Shown here: positions 23,546 to 35,504 of the stretch, piece by piece | Layout: every line of letters starts with the position of its first letter | Position numbering within the stretch: position 1 is the stretch's first letter | Source of the DNA: Tachypleus tridentatus | Lineage: Eukaryota > Arthropoda > Merostomata > Xiphosura > Limulidae | Length of the DNA stretch: 64,000 nucleotides | NCBI RefSeq assembly: GCF_004210375.1 | Contig: NC_134834.1 | Span: forward strand, 145,795,009 to 145,859,008 | Direction: 5' to 3' | Notes under the pieces: generated by a model | What the model was told of the DNA's origin: nothing | What the model saw: only the letters and a program-made list of their open reading frames with translations | The model's database searches: none | Made by a program: the position numbers and the translations under genes

Positions 23546-23577
23546 CTTGATGACGAGAAACCCACTTGAAATAAAAA

Positions 23578-23845
23578 TGTATCTCAGAACGGCTGGTATG
23601 GGTATTAACACTTTTATTGATAAGCAGAGAACAACGTTTCGACCTTCTTAGGTCATCTTCAGGTTTACAAAGACAGTTTGCAACTGACCTTTGCTGGACA
23701 CATGTCTTAGGGAAGAGAGTATAAACGGGTACGGTGTTGTAGGGGGCATTGCAGTTGGATGTTAAGTTATAAATTAGTATAATATAGTATTAGTAACCTA
23801 ACATCCAACTGCAACGCCCCCTACAATCCCGTTCTGAGATACAAA
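23578..23845. mobile_element. Penelope-like hairpin element relic
   Basis: TGTATCTCAGAACGG at the left end is repeated inverted at the right (CCGTTCTGAGATACA). Inside lies an 87-bp hairpin (arms 23738-23764 and 23793-23824) around GGGGGCATTGCAGTTGGATG. The left half carries a hammerhead-like motif on the minus strand. Hammerhead motifs are a known feature of Penelope-like retroelements. No reverse transcriptase frame is present, so this is at most an end fragment. Confidence 0.55.
23630..23663 (-). ncRNA. Hammerhead ribozyme-like motif
   Basis: The minus strand reads CTGAAGA (23656-23662), then one extra base, then GACC (23651-23654), a 6-base loop, GGTC (23641-23644) and GAAAC (23636-23640). 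This is the order of the hammerhead core: CUGANGA, stem II, GAAA. A short stem III followed by GUU could supply a cleavage triplet, but I could not find a convincing stem I, and the extra base between A9 and stem II is irregular. Activity is not shown. Confidence 0.45.
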
Positions 23846-24369
23846 CTAAAATGCTTAAATCTATAGCTCAGCAAGCTAATCACTGGACCACGCTCGCCCC
23901 GAAACCACTTGGTACAGTTCTGTAAAGTTTGAAGACAATAATGGACGAAATGCCAAAAGACTGTATATTTCCAAATCAGAAAAAGGCATTTTTATCATTT
24001 CTTTCGAACCTATATGTACTTAAACCGCGCAGGAATACGTTTTTAAAATGACGGTAAATTCCAACGTGGGGAAGACACGTTTCTAAAATAATGTACGTGC
24101 AGCAGCTTATTTGTTTAAGACCTTTATACTTGGCAGAGATCATGAAATAATTTCCCTTCACTAAAAACACACACACGCAAACAAAATGCTAAGTTATGAA
24201 AATCAGTTTTAAACGAAATAGCGTTTCTCTAATTTGTTAGTTACTGGACTTACTTTAGGCTGCTCGGTTTATTTTGAAAGTTTGTAACAGATTATTACAC
24301 AGAAGGTTGTGAAAAAAACAAACGTTTCTACAGCGTAGAGAAGTTGAAGAACAAGTGATTTTACTGTTA

Positions 24370-24726
24370 AGTTAGTTGTCTCAAATTTAGCAGTGAAAGA
24401 CTAGAGAGTCATCATCTCCCATTGCCAACTCTTGGGCTACTCTTTTACCAACGAATAGTGCGTTCGGTTTGAATTTCGCGCAAAGCTACACGAGTGCTAT
24501 ATGCGCTAGCCGTCCCTAATTTAGCACTGTAAGACTAGAGGGAAGGCAACTAGTCATCACTACCCACCGCCAACTCTTGAGCTACTGTTTTTACCAACGA
24601 ATAGCGGGATTGACTATCACATTATAGCGACCCCACGGCTGAAAGGGCGAGCAAGTTTGGTGGGATGGGGATTCGACTCTGCAACCTTCAGATTGCGAAT
24701 CGAGCGCTCCTCTTGCCATTGGGCTA
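24370..24726 (-). repeat. SINE-A dimer
   Basis: In minus orientation a full family A element (24464-24726) is followed directly by a second partial body (24370-24463) that begins at GCACTATTCGTTGGTAAAAG. The second body lacks the head and most of the GCTGCCTTCC segment, matching the design of the plus-strand dimer at 18132-18521. Confidence 0.88.
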
Positions 24727-25094
24727 AGAAAACCAGCTCTTAACCAGAAGATGAGTACACTGCCACTGCATCTTCAGTCTTAAATAAAACCTAAAATAAA
24801 AAATTGGAACATGAGCTTCGACCATGGTATATCATAGAAACAAATTCAGGCCCAGTGTGTAAATAACTGAAAATACGATAGATGATAAAAAAGCAATTTC
24901 TGAGAAAAACGTTTTTGTTTTCTTCTCACCTTGTCATTTCAAGGTAAAGAATAAATATCAGAATATTTCTTGTTTTTGGGCTTAAAAAGAAAAAGAGAAA
25001 AAATATGCTATATTAGTCATGTAGAAATTGAGGTAATGTTAATGATAATCATTTATATTTGACATAAATTGAAAATTTATCAATTTTTAGGGAG

Positions 25095-25210
25095 TTCGGT
25101 CACGTTGCGGATCGAAATGGTTATAGTTGCAAATCGCTTCTGAACACACTATTTTAGCTGTAGGGAGCGCTATAACTGACAGACAAATTACTATTCAATT
25201 AATAGTAGTC
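25095..25210 (+). repeat. Old SINE-D
   Basis: AGCTGTAGGGAGCGCTATAA and GACAGACAAATTACTATTC are the family A core. The head (GTCACGTTGCGGATCGAAAT...CTGAACACAC) differs and resembles the copy near 7.2 kb. Confidence 0.45.
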
Positions 25211-25438
25211 ATGCAGACAGCAGGTACTTCTGAATGGATGTCCACCCTCTGCTAAAAACAGCTCTAAGCCAGAGACAACTGTACCTACACCCTAGAGATC
25301 TTTGACCTGTCTATTTAGTCCACATGTCATGTGGTTGATTACAAAGAAATATATACCAACATCAGAGTTACTTGGAGCAAATATTTCGTAATGGAGCGAT
25401 ATCATGTTTAACGAAATGTACAAACATAAAGAATAAAT

Positions 25439-25564
25439 TGTTTGTTTGTATGTAATTAACCTCACAGCTACACAATGGGTTATCTGTGTTTTGCTCACCA
25501 GGGGTATCGAAACCTGGTTTCTAGCGTTGTAAGTTTGAAGATATGCTGCTTTGCCTTTGGTGGG
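25439..25564 (-). repeat. SINE-B, full length
   Basis: CACAATGGGTTATCTGTG, GGGGTATCGAAACCTGG and TTCTAGCGTTGTAAGT in reverse. The head end is degraded. Confidence 0.82.
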
Positions 25565-25993
25565 TTGTTGGCTGAAGAATAAATACTTTTTCACATGTTT
25601 ACACAATAGTTATCACTAAGTAACACCAAGAGCCAATGAGGAGAGTTAAGCTTCATTTTTTCGAATAAATCTGATTTTCAAGACAAAAAAAAAAATGTTT
25701 ATAGCCACACATATTTTTCTTCGAAATACCTTTGAGAATTGCAAATTATGAGAATTTTGTGGAGTTATTGTACACTTGATTAAATCAGAATAAGCTGAGT
25801 CTTTTATGTGTTTTTGAAAGAATAGCAATAGAAAAAAAAACAAAACTTAAAATGAGAGGGCCAGGCCCTCAAGCCTACGAAATACCATGGTACCAAAAAT
25901 TCTTTCTTGGACAAAAAAAAAAAAGATTGAAATACGTATTAGTCAAGTCAGTGCGAATTACCAGTAAGGAGGGTACACGGTCTGTGGATACGA

Positions 25994-26130
25994 TTTGTTT
26001 GTTGTTTGCTGTTTGTTGAGTTAAGCACACAGCTTCACAATGGGCTATATGTGCTCTGACCACCACGGGTATCGAAACCCGGATTTTAGCGTTGTAAGTC
26101 CGCAGACATACCGCTGAGCCACTGGGAGGC
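25994..26130 (-). repeat. SINE-B with 12-bp target duplication
   Basis: CTGTGGATACGA (25982-25993) and CTGTGGGTACGA (26131-26142) flank the element with one mismatch. The B box complement GGGTATCGAAACCC is intact. Confidence 0.88.
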
Positions 26131-26142
26131 CTGTGGGTACGA

Positions 26143-26973
26143 ACCACAAAAGATGCGCAGAAGGAAACCGGATTTTATTTCACGTGAGCAATGATAACTT
26201 TAGTTTTTTCAATTTATGTACGAAATGAAATTTCATGTGCACCAGTATCAAGGCAGTGTGCGTATGTGCACTACCAGTTTTTTTCCAGGGAATGAGGAAT
26301 TTTTATTAGACCATTGACCCCATTGGATCTTTACATGACTTTGCAATGCTAGCAGTTGCTTATTTTGGCTTTAGGCCTAACTATATTGAGGTCATCAACT
26401 TATTAAGACTCCTAACCATCACTGAAGATGTGCTGGAAAAGAAGCTGGAAAAATGAAGAGCGCAGCACTTGATTGGTTGTTGTGCTGCAGCACAACCTAG
26501 AGAGAACACTGCCCGTTGGCCAAACATACCAGATTACAATCAACAAGTGTATGCGAATAGTGTTGAGCGACCAAAACATCACTTATAAGCGTAGAAATAT
26601 TTTTCGATCGTTCTGTAATCTCTCTCACACCAGTTCGATTAATTGCCTGTGTGTTATTATGTGTACACTTATGTACAGCTCTTTTAAGAGGAACAGAAGA
26701 TAAAAAAAGATGGAAAGTTAGGAGTAAACTGGAGGTATAAGAAGTGTTTATCAGTTTTTATGTAAAATTGCTGCACGACAATGATAACACGACCTAGCAT
26801 TATCATGTAAAAATATGATGCCAAATATTATCATGTTAATAGACAATGACCTATTAATATGATATTATTTGGTTTGCAGTGTATACTTATCGTAATGATA
26901 AAATATCCTGTTATTCTTGAGAACCTCACGTGATTCCCTGGCAAGATATATGGAAAAAAATATGACTTAGATT
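26143..26973. other. Unassigned interval
   Basis: No repeat family or coding signature recognised. One plus-strand frame at 26473-26703 has no known motif. A TATCATGTTAAT-type motif recurs around 26800-26900. Confidence 0.35.
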
Positions 26974-28172
26974 CAGTGGCGGTGCCAAGGGGGTCTTGGG
27001 GGCTTGAGCCCCAAAAAAATGAGCCAAGCCCACCTCAGCCCCTCAATATTGGTACCTACATATATTTATAAAATATGGAAAACACAATCGTCGTTGTGTT
27101 GCTTAACAATTAACATCAAAGAGACATAGATCTGTAGAACTCAACGTCTTCATTAAGACGGAAGTATGTGTCATGCATCCCATAGCAACGTACTGAATGC
27201 ACTGAAACTCATGTGCTGTATTGCCACTCCCTGTGTAATGCCATTCTATTTTGAGCTTTGACGAAGATTAGACAACCACGTTGATTTCAAGTTACAACAG
27301 ATCATCAGGGATTTTACTTGATAAACCAAAGGTTTCACAGGTATTTACCCATTAATTTCATTTATCTTTTATTAAAAAATAAATCATAGCATGCATGTAT
27401 AAGTGTATTGTGTATAAGTCAAAACTATGACGCATTTAGCTGGTGTTGTGTCCTCTGTGAGATCATTTTGCATTGTGTATCAGTCATCTAAAATTGTACT
27501 GATGATTGTAGCATACATTTAAAATTGTGACTTACAATCCAATTAATGTTATACTTATGATTAGATAATAACCTTACATGTTAACTGACCAAATAATATT
27601 TCTAAATAACTCTAGAATGAATTTTGAAATTGTCATTGGGCTATTTAGAAGTACCTAATTTAATGTAATGTAGTAGTTACATTATAGTGACAAACACCTG
27701 TTACAATAAGAACAATATCACAATCACAGTTTGGTCTGTATGAATAATGTGAACTTATGAAGAAACCAGCCTTTCTGTGAAGGTCAACTGCAATTTAGAC
27801 ATTTTGTTTCGGTGTTACTATGACCATTCAATATCCAGGCCGCGGGTTTGCTTTGTTCGAGCGCGCGATTTCCGCCTCGAACGCCTTAAGCGTATGATCA
27901 CCGTATGACCATGGTGTACGCTCTGCGTACATATACGCATATTTTCAAACAGATTATTTCTCATTTGTAATAATGAATTATTAATCAGAGTATGAGTTTC
28001 CAATGAAAACTGCATTGAAAACGCAGTTCAAAATAGCACACCTTTCTAAAATGTATCTTGGTATTTACATTATTATAATTTACCATCTACATATTGATGG
28101 CATTTTGGGAAGCACCTCCACAGTTTACCTCAGCCTCCACCCCCGAAGAAAAATATCCTGGCGCCGCCACTG
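26974..28172. mobile_element. Non-autonomous hAT transposon
   Basis: The termini are inverted repeats (CAGTGGCGGTGCCAAGG at the left; CCTGGCGCCGCCACTG at the right). They are flanked by an exact 8-bp target duplication, CTTAGATT, at 26966-26973 and 28173-28180. A CAGTGGCG-type terminus and 8-bp duplication are hallmarks of the hAT superfamily. The 1.2-kb interior has no transposase frame, so it must have moved in trans. Confidence 0.9.
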
Positions 28173-28285
28173 CTTAGATTATGAGATGTTTACAAATGAA
28201 AGAATTGTTATTTGTTCTTAAACCTGACTAATAAATGTTATAAAGAAGATGAATAAAGCATATAAGGGCTCTAACCACACACAAA

Positions 28286-28532
28286 TGGCCTGGCATGACC
28301 AGCTGAGTTCGAATCCTCGTCGCACCAAACATGCTCGCCCTTTCAGCCGTTGGGGCGTTATAATGTCAGGTCAATCCCACTATTCGTTTGTAAAAGAGTA
28401 GCCCACGAGTTGGCGGTGACTGATGATAACTAGCTGCGTTCCCTCTTGTCTTACACTGCTAAATTAGGGACAAACAGCTAGCGCAGATAGCACTCGTGTA
28501 GCTTTGCGCGAAATTCAAAACCAAAAAAACAA
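28286..28532 (+). repeat. SINE-A with exact target duplication
   Basis: TAACCACACAC at 28272-28282 and 28533-28543 flanks the element. The A box and anticodon arm are deleted (GGCATGACCAGCTGAGTTCGA), so pol III promotion is likely lost. Confidence 0.9.
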
Positions 28533-28625
28533 TAACCACACACGTGTGTTTACTCAGTGAAACCTGGAAATATTTGTCGTTAGAGTGATGTAAAAATTGA
28601 AAATATAGGTTTGGTTACCGTGTAT

Positions 28626-28715
28626 CTTTTTCTTATAGCAAAGCCATATTGGGGTATCTGCTGTACTTACCGAGGGAAATCGAGCCCCTGATTTTAGCGT
28701 TGTAAGTCAGGTAGG
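28626..28715 (-). repeat. SINE-C
   Basis: GCAAAGCCATATTGGGGTAT, GGAAATCGAGCCCCTG and TTTTAGCGTTGTAAGTC in reverse are diagnostic of family C. Confidence 0.65.
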
Positions 28716-28884
28716 GGATCAGATTTGGTTAAACTCGTGGAAAGAGAAAGAAAATGGCCAAAGTTCAATCGCAAAACGGACCTTCATTGACATTCTTGTG
28801 GAGTTTACTTAGCCAATATATTGACTGTTTACATCATGAAGGTCACTTAGCCATTTTCTTTTATTTTATCGAAGCCGTTTAGTC

Positions 28885-28975
28885 GATCCCGCTTATGACG
28901 CTAAAAACGTGGTTTCGACACCCGTGGTGGACACAGTACAAATGGCCTATAGTGAAGCTTTTGCATAACAAGAAC
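28885..28975 (+). repeat. SINE-B, degenerate
   Basis: B box GGTTTCGACACCCGTGGTGG with a degraded tail (AATGGCCTATAGTGAAGC). Confidence 0.55.
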
Positions 28976-29600
28976 CAAAAATGCGTAATCGAAATATTGA
29001 TTAATTTATCTCCTTACCCTGAATAAAATATCTGTTATTATATTTAGAGTAAATAGGTACCTTCGAACCAAAAGGAAGCACTTCGTGTTATATAGCTACA
29101 TAGTTAATACAGAAACCAAACGTTCAGAGATTATATTTCACATCTGTTTTTCATTAAGTCACAAAATCCACAAACTTTATCAAGCATGCAAGGTGTCTCA
29201 CGTAGGATTAGTTTGATTTATTATACTGCTACGACAGGCAGATAAATTGTGACTGTTTTTTAAGCACGATCATCAGCTTAAGACAGAGAAGAGGAAAAGT
29301 AAATATTATGTACGTCTTCTGTGTATGACAGTTTTATTGTTAAAAACGTATATTCTAAAGTATAGACTACGTATTTCCAAACCACGACGTTTTGACATTT
29401 TCATGTGTAACGAACTATCAGAAACAAAAAAGTAGAATTCTAAATATATGCACTTAAAATGACGAGCAATTTTCCAAAATAAATAGTAAATTCCAATTTT
29501 TAACCCTTTCTTTAAACAAAAACTGACTATTTCAGTTGCGGATGTAGTAAATAAAGTAATTTACATTTCAAAAGTTGTTAATGTGAAATTAACTTTATAG

Positions 29601-30310
29601 AAGTGAAAAAAATATTTAAAAAATGAAAGTGTGGGAATGGATGAGCCAAAAATTGAGGAAACAAGGTAGGAATGGGCATGGTGTAATAAAACTTTTCCCG
29701 TACAATTTCACAAGAGAGCGTGCCCAATATGATGTCCATGCCTATTTCGTTTATTCTTTCTATCCGGTATACAATAAGCTAGGAGTACCTAACTTATCTA
29801 ACTTAACCATACCTATTATAGAATGTCTAGAGGTTTCTGTGAATCGAATTATTGAACGGTAAAGTTTGCTTACATTGTACCAGAAGAATTAGTCATTCGA
29901 GTAAATCCCTAACGTGTATACATATATATTTCTCTTTACAACTTGTTACTTCTTTCACAGATTGCATCAGAAGGCAATAGGATTCAGTACATTAGCCATA
30001 GATGTGGTTTAAAATACAAAAACAAAAAAATATCAAAAGGTTTCAGTGTATCGTCGTCATGAATTCGTTACTATTTATACAAAAGTATAAGAATCATAGA
30101 CATATTTTTGTATGCACTCATAAGTCTTATAATATAATGAAGACAGAAAAACGAAGTAGGTAGGTATTGATCGTATTTTGGACACACTCCCCTGTGAGAT
30201 TGAAAAGTATAAGTTTTATTATACCACGCCCATTCCTACCTTGTTTCCTCACTTTTTGGTGCGTTCATGCCTAAAATTTTAATTTTTTTAAAAAATATTT
30301 TTCCCATTTA
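29601..30310. mobile_element. Long inverted-repeat (foldback-like) element
   Basis: GAGGAAACAAGGTAGGAATG at about 29655 is matched by its reverse complement near 30230-30250. The arms extend roughly 100 bp either way (GTAATAAAACTT at one side, AAGTTTTATTATAC at the other). About 500 bp separates the arms and no transposase is visible. The 79-codon frame at 29623-29862 starts inside the left arm and is not called as a gene. Confidence 0.65.
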
Positions 30311-30698
30311 TTCATAAATTTTTTTCATTCAAAGTGGCATGATATTTTGTGTTGCTGTCCCGTATGTATATCATAAGTATGGGTATTACCACAATATTAC
30401 GTACGCGACGTACGAAATGCTCGACGAAGGCAAGCTTGATCTAATTCAAATGTGTATTATAAAGTCCTTGTAGAATAGCGTAACTTGTCTTCTAATCTAG
30501 ATGGCGAAGATTCTTTCAAGGCTCATCCCATGTTACCATACCCCATACTACTCACAATTTCAAAATCTTGTCACACGTTGCTGTAGACAGCGAAGACAAC
30601 GCCCCCTTCACTGACTTATTTGGCCACATCTACTTAATATATGGAATGAAAGAAAGGATATATGAATTTCCAAATTACATTCTTCTTCACGGTATCAG

Positions 30699-30755
30699 CT
30701 AACACTAGAACGTGGCTCCTGTGATATTGTTCTCTTTGACGCATTTATAATTGTG
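30699..30755 (+). CDS. Candidate 57-bp internal exon (low confidence)
   Basis: An acceptor (CACGGTATCAG) and a strong donor (ATTGTG|GTAAGTAT) bound 57 bases that are open in phase 0, giving LTLERGSCDIVLFDAFIIV. The peptide matches no family I know. No flanking exon was found and the neighbouring region is a foldback element and an array, so chance cannot be excluded. Confidence 0.25.
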
Positions 30756-31089
30756 GTAAGTATATTTGTTACACAGCTAAAACCGATGAAAAAGGTTAGC
30801 CAGTCAGTGAAATTGAGAACATTATGGATTTCTTAATTTCTAGTATATCCTTTGCTAATTAACAAACCACACATGAAACTTCAATTCATACAACCACTTG
30901 AGACATTCAGCAGGTGACTTGATTATAAAGGGGTACATGAGTGAAAGCTTTTATAGCTTGTATTGCGTATGCATCCAATTCCTACTATAAATACTACTGT
31001 ACATGTGATAATTCTATAACTCTTACGTTGACTGAAACAGGTCAAAGTTTTTATAAAACCCTATAAACACATCAGCTTTAACTGTCATT

Positions 31090-33140
31090 GACCTATCAAG
31101 TTTTATACAGTTATCTAACTTAGAAGTAGTATGTTACTGGTCTACCACGTTCTATGCAATTATCTAAGTTAGCAGTAGTTCGTCACTTCTCTACCAGATT
31201 CTAAACATTTATCTAAATGTGAAGTTGTCTATATCTGGTCTACCAGGTTCTACACTGTTGTCTAAGTTAGAAGTAATCTGTTACTGGTTTATGAAGCTCT
31301 AAACAGTCATATAAGTTAGCAGTTTCTGTTAATGATGTGCCATGTTCGACACAGCTTTCTAAGATAGAAGTAGACTGTTACTGGTCTAACAGGCTCTTCA
31401 GAGTTATCTAAGTAGAAGTAGTCAGTTAGTGGTCTATCAGTCTATACACAGTTATCTAAGTTAGAAGTATCTGTCACTGGTCTACAAGATTATACATATT
31501 TATCTAAGTTAGAAGCAGTTTATTACTGGACTACCAGGTTCAACGTAGTTATTTAAGTTAGAAGTAGCCTGTCACTGCTCTACGAGGATCTACACAGTTA
31601 TCTAAGTCAGAAGTTGTCTGTTACTGGTCTACCACGTTCTAAACAGTTATTTAATTTAGAATTACATGTCATTGGTCTATCAGGTTTTACATGTTTATCT
31701 CAGTTAGAAGTAGTTTATTATTGTTCTACCAGGTTCTAGAGAATTACCTAAGTTACAAGTAATATGTTACTGCTCTACCAGATTCTATATAGTTATCTAA
31801 GATAGAAGTAGTATGTTACTGGTCTACCAGGTTCTACACAATTATCTAAGTTAGAAGTTATCTGTTACTGGTCTAACAGGTTCTGTACAGTTATCTAAGA
31901 TAGAAGTAGTCTGTTACTGGTCTATGAGGTTCTACACAAGTATCTAAGTTAGAAGTTAGCTGTTACAAGCCTGCCAGGTTCTATACAATTATCTAAGTTA
32001 GAAGTATTCTGTTACAGCTCTACCTACGAGGTTCTACCTAGTTATCTAAGTTTGAAGTAGACTGTTACTGGTCTACCAGGTTCTATATATTTATCTGAGT
32101 TAGAAGTAGTTTATTACTGGTCTAACAGCTTCTACACATTTATCTAAGTTACAAGTACTCTCGCATTGGTCTACTAGGTTCTACAGAGTAATCTAAATGA
32201 GAAGTAGTCTGTTACTTGTCTATCAGGTCCTACACAATTATCTAAGTTAGAAGTACTTTGTAAGGTTCTATACAGTTGTCTAAGTTAGAAGTTATCTGTT
32301 ACTAGTCTACCAAATTCTTCAGAGTTATCTAAATTAGCAGTAGTCTGTTATTGGTCCACCATGTACTACACAATTATCTAAGTTAGAAATAGTTTATTAC
32401 TGGTCTACCATGTTCTGGAGAATTATCTAAGTTAGAAGTAGTTTGTTATTGATCTACCAGGTTCTACACAATTATCTAAGTTTGAAGTTGTCTGCTTCTG
32501 GTCTGCGACGTTATACACAGCGACCCAAGTTAGAAGCACACTGTTACTTGTCTACCAGGTTTTACACAGTCATCTAAATTACAAGTAATTTGTTACTGGT
32601 CTACCAGGTTCTACAGAGTAATCTAAATTAGAAGTAGTCTGTTACTGGTCCACCATGTTCTACACAATTATCTAAGTTAAAAATAGTTTATTACTGGTCT
32701 ATCAGGTTCTACACAGTTATCTAATTTAGAAGTGTAAGTCATAGGTCTACCAGGTTCTATATATTTATCTAAGTTAGAAGTAGTCTGTTATTGGTCTACC
32801 AGGTTCAACACAATTATTTATGTTAGAGGTAGTCCGTTACTGCTCTACGAGGTTGTACACAGTTATCACATTTACAAGTTATCTAAGTTAGAAGTAGTCT
32901 GTTACCGTTCTACCAGGTTCTACAGAGTAATCTAAATTAGAAGTTGTCTGTTACTGGTCGACCACGTTCTACACAATTATCTAAGTTAAAAATATTTTGT
33001 TACTGGTCTACCTGGGTCTACACAGTTATTTAAGTTAGAATTTATCAGTTACTGGTCTACGAGATTCTATACAGTTTTCTAAGTTGGAAGTAGTCTGTTC
33101 CTGGTCTACCAGGTTCTATACAGTTATGTAAGTTAGAATT
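31090..33140. repeat. Large array of 49-bp units
   Basis: About forty diverged copies of a 49-bp unit containing TCTAAGTTAGAAGTAGTCTG and TTACTGGTCTACCAGGTTCT. TAGAAG recurs at exact 49-bp steps, for example 31803, 31852 and 31901. Units differ by substitutions and small indels throughout, so the array is not recently homogenised. Confidence 0.95.
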
Positions 33141-33503
33141 TGTTTGTTTTGAAACTGTATATTATTAGTGTTAAATACTTATTTATAGGGAAAAGTAACT
33201 GATTAAGATTTGTTTTTATTTTCATGTGTAGACGTTATCGATACCTTGTTTGATGTTTTGGCTAAGAGGCCAAGTCAGATGCTGCAAAGTTTTAACTATG
33301 CCTAACATCGAATTGTTAAAAGAGGAAGGTCAATCATTCAGAAACACCTGTCGCCTAGAACGCTAGTAGTAACAAAATTGTGGGATTGACTATCATTTGT
33401 ATATTGTGGATTATTGAACTGTAAGTGTGGACTACATTCTGTGACATATCACTGGCTCAATTTTTAGGCCTCTTGCTTGCACTAAGCTCACACTAATCTT
33501 GTA

Positions 33504-33756
33504 CAGGGTGTTCGGAAAATTACTGTGCAGTTTTAAAAGCAGCGATAACAGCATTCATTCAGTCTATTTCAAGCCAGCAAGCAACTGATGGCGGTGTTTA
33601 GAAACAAAATAAGAACGATCCAAGCCTATTTTCATGCCAACGGGGGTCACTTTCAACATTGTTTATAATTGTCGTTCATATTTACCTCCTGTATTCGATG
33701 TTGAAACATGTCTGTTAATAAATATATAAGTGCACAGTGACTTTCCGAACACCCTG
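33504..33756 (+). mobile_element. Tc1/mariner-type MITE, copy 1
   Basis: Inverted ends CAGGGTGTTCGGAAAAT and its complement are bounded by TA dinucleotides. The 253-bp element is a close relative of the copy at 42143-42382. Its interior ends with a degenerate transposase C-terminus (HANGGHFQHCL then stop), disrupted upstream. Confidence 0.88.
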
Positions 33757-33759
33757 TAT

Positions 33760-35195
33760 AAACTGATTCATATCACGATATGAATGAAGTTATTACTTGT
33801 TTTCTTACAAATTGAAGGATAGTTCTAAAATAAACGTTCGCATGCCTTGTTAATGAAACTCGAATCCTGAATATTACACCTTCTTATGTATTTCCTTTCT
33901 TTTGAATCCCTGTTGTGTGGATGAAGGTAGTGGCGAGGTATATCAATACATGTGATTATTTTGATAGTGAATCGTATAATGGAATGACGGTGAAAATAAA
34001 AATACTAAAACGCCAATGCCTACAGGAGAAAATAAACTATGTAGTATTACGTATTATAATTTATCTTGGACAAGTCTCCGATTTATTGTGGTATGTATAT
34101 TAAGTTTTAGGATTTTAAATAGCGAGAAATTTTAATTATAATTTAGAAGTTACTTGATGTCGTTATGTATAATGTTTATAATATTTGTTAACCATGAGAT
34201 TGATACACACAGTTTTCTATCTTAACACAAATATAATATAATATACGAACGACAATAGAATTTATAATAATAGCTATTACAAATAATGGTTTATATACAG
34301 GAATTTTACACAGCTTAAAGAATAATGAGTTTTCTATTTGACCTGGAATTGAATATTTTATCGACGGTTCACAAGGAGCGAATTATACATTAATTTTGTT
34401 GCACGTCGCTTAATGACTAGCCTCACGCCATTTACAAGCTGACCTATCTCCGACAAAAATATTTGATATCGTCATAGAAATACGAACGTCTGAAGTTAAT
34501 TCTTTGAAGATCGACGATTTGTAATGTTTGAAATCTATAAACTTTCCTGGTCAAATTTTCATTTTTTTTCGGTTAATAAACGTTTATCACAATTATAGCT
34601 TCCAATGTTTATAGTATACTGACTGAAGGAGACCAAGTATAACTATATCCTTGTGTTTTGTACTCATTAGGCGTGATTCTCGAAAATTTGGTTGGCCCAA
34701 CAATACTGGTATTTACGTAGATATGTATATAGTGTCGATTCTTACGCACGTGAATCTTCTACAGATTTGGAGAACAGACTGAACTTTCGCAATACACATT
34801 TACAATATAAGTTACATGCATTTCTAAATATACAATAAACAGAAGCAAACGTCAGTATTAAAAAAAATAAACATTGGTGAATTCGTTACAATAGATGGTT
34901 TATTACACTTAGAAGAAAGTGAATTACTTCCGAAAATGTATACTGAAAAAATTGATGTCCCAAAGAACTATATATAGCTTACAGTTGTTGGGAATGTTGC
35001 ATTTATTTGTTTGAGTACAATATTTTGCTTCTTGAAAGGTAAATTATCAGACAAAATTAGAAACACAAATACATCCAGGTTATATGTTTTTAATGTGATG
35101 AGTTTGTTAAAAGAACTTAACATATGAAAAAGACAATTTAGATGTTAAGAAGGTTTGTAATAAAACAACAACAATAAAACAGACGTGTGTATAAA
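33760..35195. other. Repeat-poor AT-rich interval
   Basis: No repeat family, splice-bounded frame or RNA gene recognised. A 62-codon frame at 33915-34103 has no motif. Confidence 0.4.
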
Positions 35196-35199
35196 GTCA

Positions 35200-35393
35200 C
35201 AGACCCGAGGGAAGACAGATAATCAGTACCTTCAGCTCTTGGGTTATCTTTACCAACGAATAGTGGGATTGACAGATACATATGACGCCTCCACACAAGA
35301 AAGGGCAAGCATGTTCAAGTGTGGAATTTGAACGTGCGATTTTCGGCATGAGAGTCTAGTACCTTAACCACCAGAGTATGTAGGCCGTGTAGA
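35200..35393 (-). repeat. SINE-A, older copy
   Basis: CTTTACCAACGAATAGTGGG and the head complement are visible. The tail is lost and the B box is mutated (GGAATTTGAACG). Confidence 0.75.
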
Positions 35394-35504
35394 AAACAGC
35401 ATATTCCTAACTGACATGATAATTCGGACTGCAGTTCTCTATTCAATGAAATGAAGTATTCGTTGTAACTAATGTGATTATGAATGGTAGAAAGTGTAAG
35501 CAAA

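Noticed and set aside
23546..23566. Second hammerhead core on the plus strand (TTGATGACGAGAAACC)
   Set aside because: The sequence lacks the leading CUGA order and has no stem II, so it is too weak to call.
27818..28015. Minus-strand 65-codon frame with a basic stretch (RLRRSRRKSRAR)
   Set aside because: It lies inside the non-autonomous hAT element and does not resemble a transposase.
29623..29862. 79-codon frame MKVWEWMSQK...
   Set aside because: It starts inside the arm of a long inverted repeat and has no domain; probably part of a mobile element.
31090..33140. CRISPR-like array
   Set aside because: Units are contiguous 49-bp tandem copies without unique spacers, in an animal genome context.
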